In this document: piece after piece, positions 59,941 through 64,000 of the stretch
How positions within the stretch are numbered: the stretch's first letter is position 1
Layout of the letters: each line of letters starts with the position of its first letter
From: Rugosimonospora acidiphila
GTDB taxonomy: Bacteria; Actinomycetota; Actinomycetes; Mycobacteriales; Micromonosporaceae
DNA length: 64,000 nt
Assembly: GCF_039543385.1 (NCBI RefSeq)
Contig: NZ_BAABJQ010000006.1
Coordinates: forward strand, 248,001 to 312,000
Direction: 5' to 3'
Notes under the pieces: generated by a model
Databases searched by the model: none
Seen by the model: only the letters and a program-made list of their open reading frames with translations
What the model was told of the DNA's origin: nothing
Program-made: the position numbers and the translations under genes

Positions 59941-62241
59941 GTGAAACGCATCAATCAACGGCGCACCCGGTTTCGGCTGCTCGCCGCCGGTATCGTCGCC
60001 ACCCTGAGCACCACCGGACTGGTCACGGCCGGCGCGCTGAACGCGCACGCGGCCAGCGCCGGATGCCGGGTCGACTACTCAGTGGCCTCGCAGTGGGCGG
60101 GCGGATTCGGCGCCAACGTCACCGTCACCAACCTCGGCGACCCCATCAACGGCTGGCACCTGACCTGGTCGTTCACCGCGGGACAGACAATCACCCAGGC
60201 CTGGAACGCGACGGTCACCCAGTCCGGCGCGGCGGTCACCGCCGTCGACGCCGGCTACAACGCCGCACTGGCCACCGGCGCGAACACGTCGTTCGGCTTC
60301 AACGGCACCTGGAACAACTCCAGCAACCCGGCGCCCACCTCCTTCGCCCTCAACGCAGTGGCCTGTACCGGCGCGGTCACCAGCCCGACGCCGAGCAGCA
60401 CGCCCACCCGCAGCAGCCCGACGCCGACCCCGACCCGGACCACGAGCCCGACGCCCAGCCCGACCGGTGGCTCCACCCCGCCGCCCTCCGGGGCCCGCCA
60501 GATGGAGCGGCTGGGACGCGGCCTGATCTCGGTGCGCTCCGGCAGCGGCAACCTGGTCAGCTGGCGGCTGCTCGGCACCGACCCACAGAACGTGGCGTTC
60601 AACGTGTACCGGGGATCCACCAAGCTGAACTCGACCCCGATCACCGCGAGCACCAACTACTACGACTCCGGAGCCGCCGCGGGCTCGGCGTACACGGTGC
60701 GCGCCGTCGTCAACGGGACCGAGCAGTCCGCGTCCGAGGCCGCGCTGCAACTCACCAGCGGGTACCTGAACGTGCCGATTCAGCCGCCGTCCGGCGGCAC
60801 CACCCCGGACGGGGTCGCGTACACGTACACCGCCAACGACGCCAGCGTCGGCGACCTGGACGGTGACGGCCAGTACGAAATCGTGCTCAAGTGGGACCCG
60901 ACGAACTCGAAGGACAACTCGCAGTCCGGCTACACCGGTGACGTGTACGTCGACGCGTACCGGCTCAACGGCACCCGGCTGTGGCGCATCGACCTGGGCC
61001 GCAACATCCGGGCCGGCGCGCACTACACCCAGTTCCAGGTGTACAACTACGACGGCGACGGCCACGCCGAGGTCGCCATGAAGACCGCGGACGGCACGGT
61101 GGACGGCACCGGGCGGGTGATCGGCAGCGCGAGCGCCGACTACCGCAACTCCTCCGGGTACGTCCTGTCGGGTCCGGAGTACCTGACCATGTTCAACGGG
61201 CTCACCGGCGCCGCCATGTCCACAGTGAACTACGACCCTCCACGAGGGACGGTCTCGGACTGGGGCGACTCGTACGGCAACCGGGTCGACCGGTTCCTGG
61301 CCGGCACCGCGTACCTGGACGGCGTACACCCCAGCCTGATCGAGTCGCGCGGCTACTACACCCGTACCGTCATCGCCGCCTGGGACTTCCGCAACGGGCA
61401 GCTGACCGAGCGCTGGAAGTTCGACTCCAACTCCTCCGGCAGCCAGTACACCGACCAGGGCGACCATCAGCTGTCCATCGCGGACGTGGACCAGGACGGC
61501 AAGGACGAAATCGTCTTCGGCGCGATGGCCATCAACGACAACGGCGCTCCACTGTGGAACACCCGGCTCGGCCACGGTGACGCCGAGGACGTGGGCGACC
61601 TGGACCCCAGCCGGCCCGGCCTGGAGGTCTACAAGGTGGACGAGAACACGAGTTCGCCAGCGGGCTGGATGGCCGACGCCAAGACCGGCGCCATCATCTG
61701 GCAGTTCCCCAGCTGCGACTGCGACAACGGCCGCGGTCGCTCCGACGACATCTACGCCGGCAGCCCGGGAGCGGAGTCGTGGAGCGCGGCGACCACCGGC
61801 ATCTACAACACGCACGGGCAGCAGGTCAGCAGCCGCAACCCGTCGTCGGACAACTTCACCATCTGGTGGGACGGGGATCCAGTACGGGAGTTGCTCGACG
61901 CGACGCACATCGACAAGTACGGCACCGGTGGCGACACCCGGCAGCTGACGGCCAGCGGGGTGCACTCGAACAACAGCACCAAGTCGACGCCGACGCTGAC
62001 GGCCGACCTGTTCGGCGACTGGCGCGAAGAGGTGATCTGGCCGACCACCGACGACCACGCGCTGCGCATCTACTCCACCACGTACACCGCCGACCGGCGG
62101 ATCGTCACCCTGATGCACAACCCGCAGTACCGCACCGGGGTCGCCTGGCAGAACACCGCCTACAACCAGCCGCCGCACCCGAGCTTCTTCATCGGCGACG
62201 GCATGGCCACCCCGCCCTGGCCGAACATCTATACACCGTAA
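59941..62241 (+). CDS. Secreted rhamnogalacturonan lyase (PL11) with an N-terminal CBM2
   Basis: A 766-residue exported enzyme. The signal peptide ends near LNAHA (about 37). Residues ~39-135 are a family-2 carbohydrate-binding module with its terminal Cys pair and conserved Trp residues (SQWAGGF, INGWHLTWSF, FNGTWNN). A Pro/Thr/Ser linker (about 140-180) leads to the PL11 domain (about 185-766): MERLGRGLISVRSGSGNLVS, VGDLDGDGQYEIVLKWDP, NYDGDGHAEVAMKTADGT, ADVDQDGKDEIVFGA, with several Asp-rich calcium loops. It cleaves the rhamnogalacturonan-I backbone of pectin by beta-elimination. GTG at 59941 follows GAAAGGA. Confidence 0.93.
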   Translation: MKRINQRRTRFRLLAAGIVATLSTTGLVTAGALNAHAASAGCRVDYSVASQWAGGFGANVTVTNLGDPINGWHLTWSFTAGQTITQAWNATVTQSGAAVTAVDAGYNAALATGANTSFGFNGTWNNSSNPAPTSFALNAVACTGAVTSPTPSSTPTRSSPTPTPTRTTSPTPSPTGGSTPPPSGARQMERLGRGLISVRSGSGNLVSWRLLGTDPQNVAFNVYRGSTKLNSTPITASTNYYDSGAAAGSAYTVRAVVNGTEQSASEAALQLTSGYLNVPIQPPSGGTTPDGVAYTYTANDASVGDLDGDGQYEIVLKWDPTNSKDNSQSGYTGDVYVDAYRLNGTRLWRIDLGRNIRAGAHYTQFQVYNYDGDGHAEVAMKTADGTVDGTGRVIGSASADYRNSSGYVLSGPEYLTMFNGLTGAAMSTVNYDPPRGTVSDWGDSYGNRVDRFLAGTAYLDGVHPSLIESRGYYTRTVIAAWDFRNGQLTERWKFDSNSSGSQYTDQGDHQLSIADVDQDGKDEIVFGAMAINDNGAPLWNTRLGHGDAEDVGDLDPSRPGLEVYKVDENTSSPAGWMADAKTGAIIWQFPSCDCDNGRGRSDDIYAGSPGAESWSAATTGIYNTHGQQVSSRNPSSDNFTIWWDGDPVRELLDATHIDKYGTGGDTRQLTASGVHSNNSTKSTPTLTADLFGDWREEVIWPTTDDHALRIYSTTYTADRRIVTLMHNPQYRTGVAWQNTAYNQPPHPSFFIGDGMATPPWPNIYTP

Positions 62242-62255
62242 CGGCCTGATCCGAT

Positions 62256-62315
62256 CGCCCCTCGGGGCACGGCTGGTTGAAAGCTCCATTCCAGCCCGCC
62301 TGCCCCGAGCGGGCG
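62256..62315 (+). terminator. Hairpin after the lyase gene
   Basis: Bases 62256-62269 pair with 62301-62315 (14 bp, one bulged base) across a 31-base loop, 15 bp after the stop. A short internal GCCCCTCGGGGC dyad is an alternative stem. Confidence 0.5.
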
Positions 62316-62383
62316 ATAGCCCGGGCCACCCTCGTCGGGGTCGGTCGGGACCGCAGCGGGTTCGCACCGTGTCAGGATGAGCC

Positions 62384-62944
62384 GTGACGTCGCCGACTCT
62401 CATCGTTGTCAGCGGGCCGCCCGGCGCCGGCAAGACGACCCTCGCGCACCAGCTCGCCGCCGCCGTCGGTTGTCCCGCCATCTGCCGCGACGAGATCAAG
62501 GAAGGCATGGTCCACGCCACCCCCGGATACGACCCGAGTCACAGCGATGACCTCAACCGGCGAACGCTGGCAGCGTTCTTCGATCTGCTTCACCGCCTGG
62601 TCACGGCCGGGGTGACGACGGTCGCCGAGGCCGCATTCGCCGACCGGCTCTGGCGCCCGGGTCTCGAACCACTCCGTGATCTCGCGACGCTCCGCGTCAT
62701 CCAGTGCGCCACCACCGACGCCGTCGCTCACGCGCGGATCGCGCGCCGGGTCGAGGAGAACGCGCATCGGGCGGCACACGACGACCGGGCCTGGCTTCGC
62801 ACTCGGGCGCCCGGCGGCCGCTCGGCGAGCGGCTGGGTTCCGATCTCCCTCGCCGTGCCGACGCTGCGGGTGGACACGACGGCCGCCTACGACCCCGGCA
62901 TGCCGGACATCCTCGCCTTCATCGACGGCCGGGCCAATCGTTAG
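62384..62944 (+). CDS. P-loop kinase/AAA_33-type ATPase
   Basis: A 186-residue soluble protein with Walker A SGPPGAGKTTLA (about 10-21), RDEIKEGM after the second strand and an Arg-containing lid (ARIARRVEENAHRA). This pattern belongs to zeta-toxin-like and gluconate/chloramphenicol-type small kinases, which phosphorylate a small molecule using ATP. No antitoxin is adjacent, so a toxin role is not supported. GTG at 62384 follows AGGATGAG. Substrate unknown. Confidence 0.75.
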   Translation: MTSPTLIVVSGPPGAGKTTLAHQLAAAVGCPAICRDEIKEGMVHATPGYDPSHSDDLNRRTLAAFFDLLHRLVTAGVTTVAEAAFADRLWRPGLEPLRDLATLRVIQCATTDAVAHARIARRVEENAHRAAHDDRAWLRTRAPGGRSASGWVPISLAVPTLRVDTTAAYDPGMPDILAFIDGRANR

Positions 62945-63005
62945 CGCCCACGCGTCCACCGAGCGGACGGCCGGCACCCGACGAAAGTAAGGGCCCGCGG
63001 GCTAG

Positions 63006-63140
63006 CCGCACCCGGGCACACCATGGGTCGCGTGGTTCGGGCCGGGCATCCGCCCCGGCCTTGCCACGTGGTTCCGTCACATCGTCGACGCCAGCGCGCG
63101 TGCCCACGGCATCGACCCCGACACCGCCACCTGGCGTTAG
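63006..63140 (+). pseudogene. Possible remnant of a protein C-terminus
   Basis: Between two TAG stops this 44-codon frame has no start but reads like a real C-terminus: WVAWFGPGIRPGLATWFRHI, then ASARAHGIDPDTATWR. Codon use is strongly GC3-biased like that of neighbouring genes. It may be the tail of a decayed gene. I do not recognise the family. The rest of 62945-63202 shows nothing else. Confidence 0.3.
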
Positions 63141-63202
63141 CGCGCGGGGTCCGGCAGGCCCGCGATCTGGGGGCGTCCGACGCCTTGCCGCCCCACCGGA
63201 GG

Positions 63203-64000
63203 TCAGCCGGTGCGCTCGGGAAGGACGAGCCGGAACGTGGCGCCCGCCTCGGGCGCGGTGTCCAGCTCGACCCGGCCGCCGCTCGCGGCCATCAGCGACC
63301 ATACGATCGCGAGCCCCAGCCCCGACCCGGATGCCGTCCCGGGGCCCGAATCGGCGGAGCCCGGGCCGGCCCCTGGCTCCGGGCCACCCGACGCCGGGTC
63401 GCCGGACGCCGGGTCGCCGGCCGCCGGACCATCGGGCGCCGTACCGTCGGAGGCCGGGCCGGTGTCTGGCTCCGGCTCGGGCCCGGCGGTCTCCGGCTCC
63501 GAGGCGGACCTGCGGCCGCGCGCCGGATCCGTGCGATAGAAGCGGTCGAAGACCCGGCGAGCCTGCTCCGCGTGCAGTCCCGGACCGCTGTCGGCGATCT
63601 CGAGGATCGCCTCCCCGCCGACCGCGCCGACCCCGATGCGCACCGGGCCGCCGGCCGGCGTGTGCGCGATGACGTTCCCCACGATGTTCGTGACCACCTG
63701 GCGCAGCCACGCCTCGTCCGCCACGACCGCCGCGGCCCCGGCCGGGCCGTCGCCGCCCGGCCCGGTCAGCCGCACGGACCGCTCTGGATCCAATGTGGAC
63801 AGGTCGTACCGCGCGTCGGCCGCCAGCGCCCGCAGATCCATCGGCGCCGGACGGGGCGCGCGACCCATGCCGCCCGCGCCCTCGTCCGGGCGGGCCGAGC
63901 CGGCCGCCTCTGGGCCCTCGTCCAGCCGGGTGAGCAGCAGCAGATCCTCGACGAGCCGGACCAACCGGGCCGACTCCTGATCGATGCGGGCCATCCCCCG
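63203..64000 (-). CDS. Sensor histidine kinase, 3' part only (truncated by window edge)
   Basis: The visible 265 codons are the C-terminal part of a two-component sensor kinase. The frame is open to base 64000, and the first residues (ARIDQESARLVRLVEDLLLL) are the second helix of the dimerisation domain, so the phospho-acceptor His and sensor lie outside. The ATPase domain has the N box (NIVGNVIAHTPAGG), G1 (DSGPGL), F box (FDRFYR) and G2 (GSGLGLAIV). Between F box and G2 there is an insertion of about 60 residues rich in Pro, Gly, Ser, Asp and Glu, in the ATP-lid position; normally this is about 10-15 residues. Another low-complexity insert lies at about residues 28-50. Confidence 0.85.
   Translation of the reverse strand, partial: RGMARIDQESARLVRLVEDLLLLTRLDEGPEAAGSARPDEGAGGMGRAPRPAPMDLRALAADARYDLSTLDPERSVRLTGPGGDGPAGAAAVVADEAWLRQVVTNIVGNVIAHTPAGGPVRIGVGAVGGEAILEIADSGPGLHAEQARRVFDRFYRTDPARGRRSASEPETAGPEPEPDTGPASDGTAPDGPAAGDPASGDPASGGPEPGAGPGSADSGPGTASGSGLGLAIVWSLMAASGGRVELDTAPEAGATFRLVLPERTG

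Noticed and set aside
62384..62944. Zeta-type toxin
   Set aside because: The P-loop kinase fold is shared, but there is no adjacent epsilon-like antitoxin and the fold is common in harmless small kinases.

Overview
The window is about 64 kb of very GC-rich DNA with dense genes, many GTG starts, frequent ATGA/GTGA/TGATG overlaps and several promoters whose -10 lies 6-8 bp before the start codon (leaderless messages). Together with a SARP-type regulator, MocR, PadR and MarR regulators and Tat-exported polysaccharidases, this points to a filamentous actinomycete. A Micromonosporaceae-type organism is my inference; there is no rRNA to confirm it. The sequence looks chromosomal: dnaG, two tRNA genes and a pst phosphate cluster are present, and there is no phage, IS or CRISPR array.

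Layout. 1-11.6 kb: an M23 peptidase, a MerR-PP2C fusion, a GNAT, a TetR-controlled alpha/beta hydrolase, a TetR/MFS/SDR run, an AadA-like nucleotidyltransferase and an AraC/DJ-1 regulator divergent from a dehydrogenase. 11.6-25.8 kb: an expanded pst cluster read leftwards. Two small paralogous proteins come first, then pstC, pstA and a membrane-anchored pstS. Three surface proteins follow (two PBP-like, one Ig/WxL-like), then a DUF916-like WxL-interacting protein, a sortase-fold protein lacking its catalytic His and Cys, and finally pstB. Stop/start overlaps couple most of it. Two strong hairpins and a PHO-box-like element divide it into sub-operons. 26-29.9 kb: a DUF2786 protein, a Phd/PIN toxin-antitoxin pair, tRNA-Met(CAT), tRNA-Asn(GTT) and a YtxH-like protein. 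30-36 kb: an ABC-2 exporter with a ThuA protein, then dnaG.

36-46.5 kb: a lysozyme-fold secreted protein, a beta-helix lipoprotein, a hydrolase lacking its nucleophile, a MarR/pirin pair, and an AraC-linked aromatic pathway. In that pathway a flavin hydroxylase would make hydroxyquinol, and one fused polypeptide carries hydroxyquinol 1,2-dioxygenase and maleylacetate reductase, so two genes could cover three steps to 3-oxoadipate. 46.5-51 kb: an MFS pump divergent from an ArsR regulator with paired operators, a GC-rich repeat zone with a large hairpin, and a PadR/ABC cassette. 51-62.3 kb: a 1283-residue GH2 glycosidase divergent from a SARP-NB-ARC-TPR regulator, an AhpD-like protein divergent from a MocR regulator, and a CBM2-PL11 rhamnogalacturonan lyase. 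The right edge has a P-loop kinase and the 3' part of a sensor histidine kinase.

The most unusual feature is the pst cluster, in which a phosphate-type ABC importer is interleaved with cell-surface genes of WxL/sortase type. That layout suggests a surface-anchored capture complex, or a pst system adapted to an envelope role. Start codons were chosen from Shine-Dalgarno positions, family lengths and signal peptides; domain limits are by eye.
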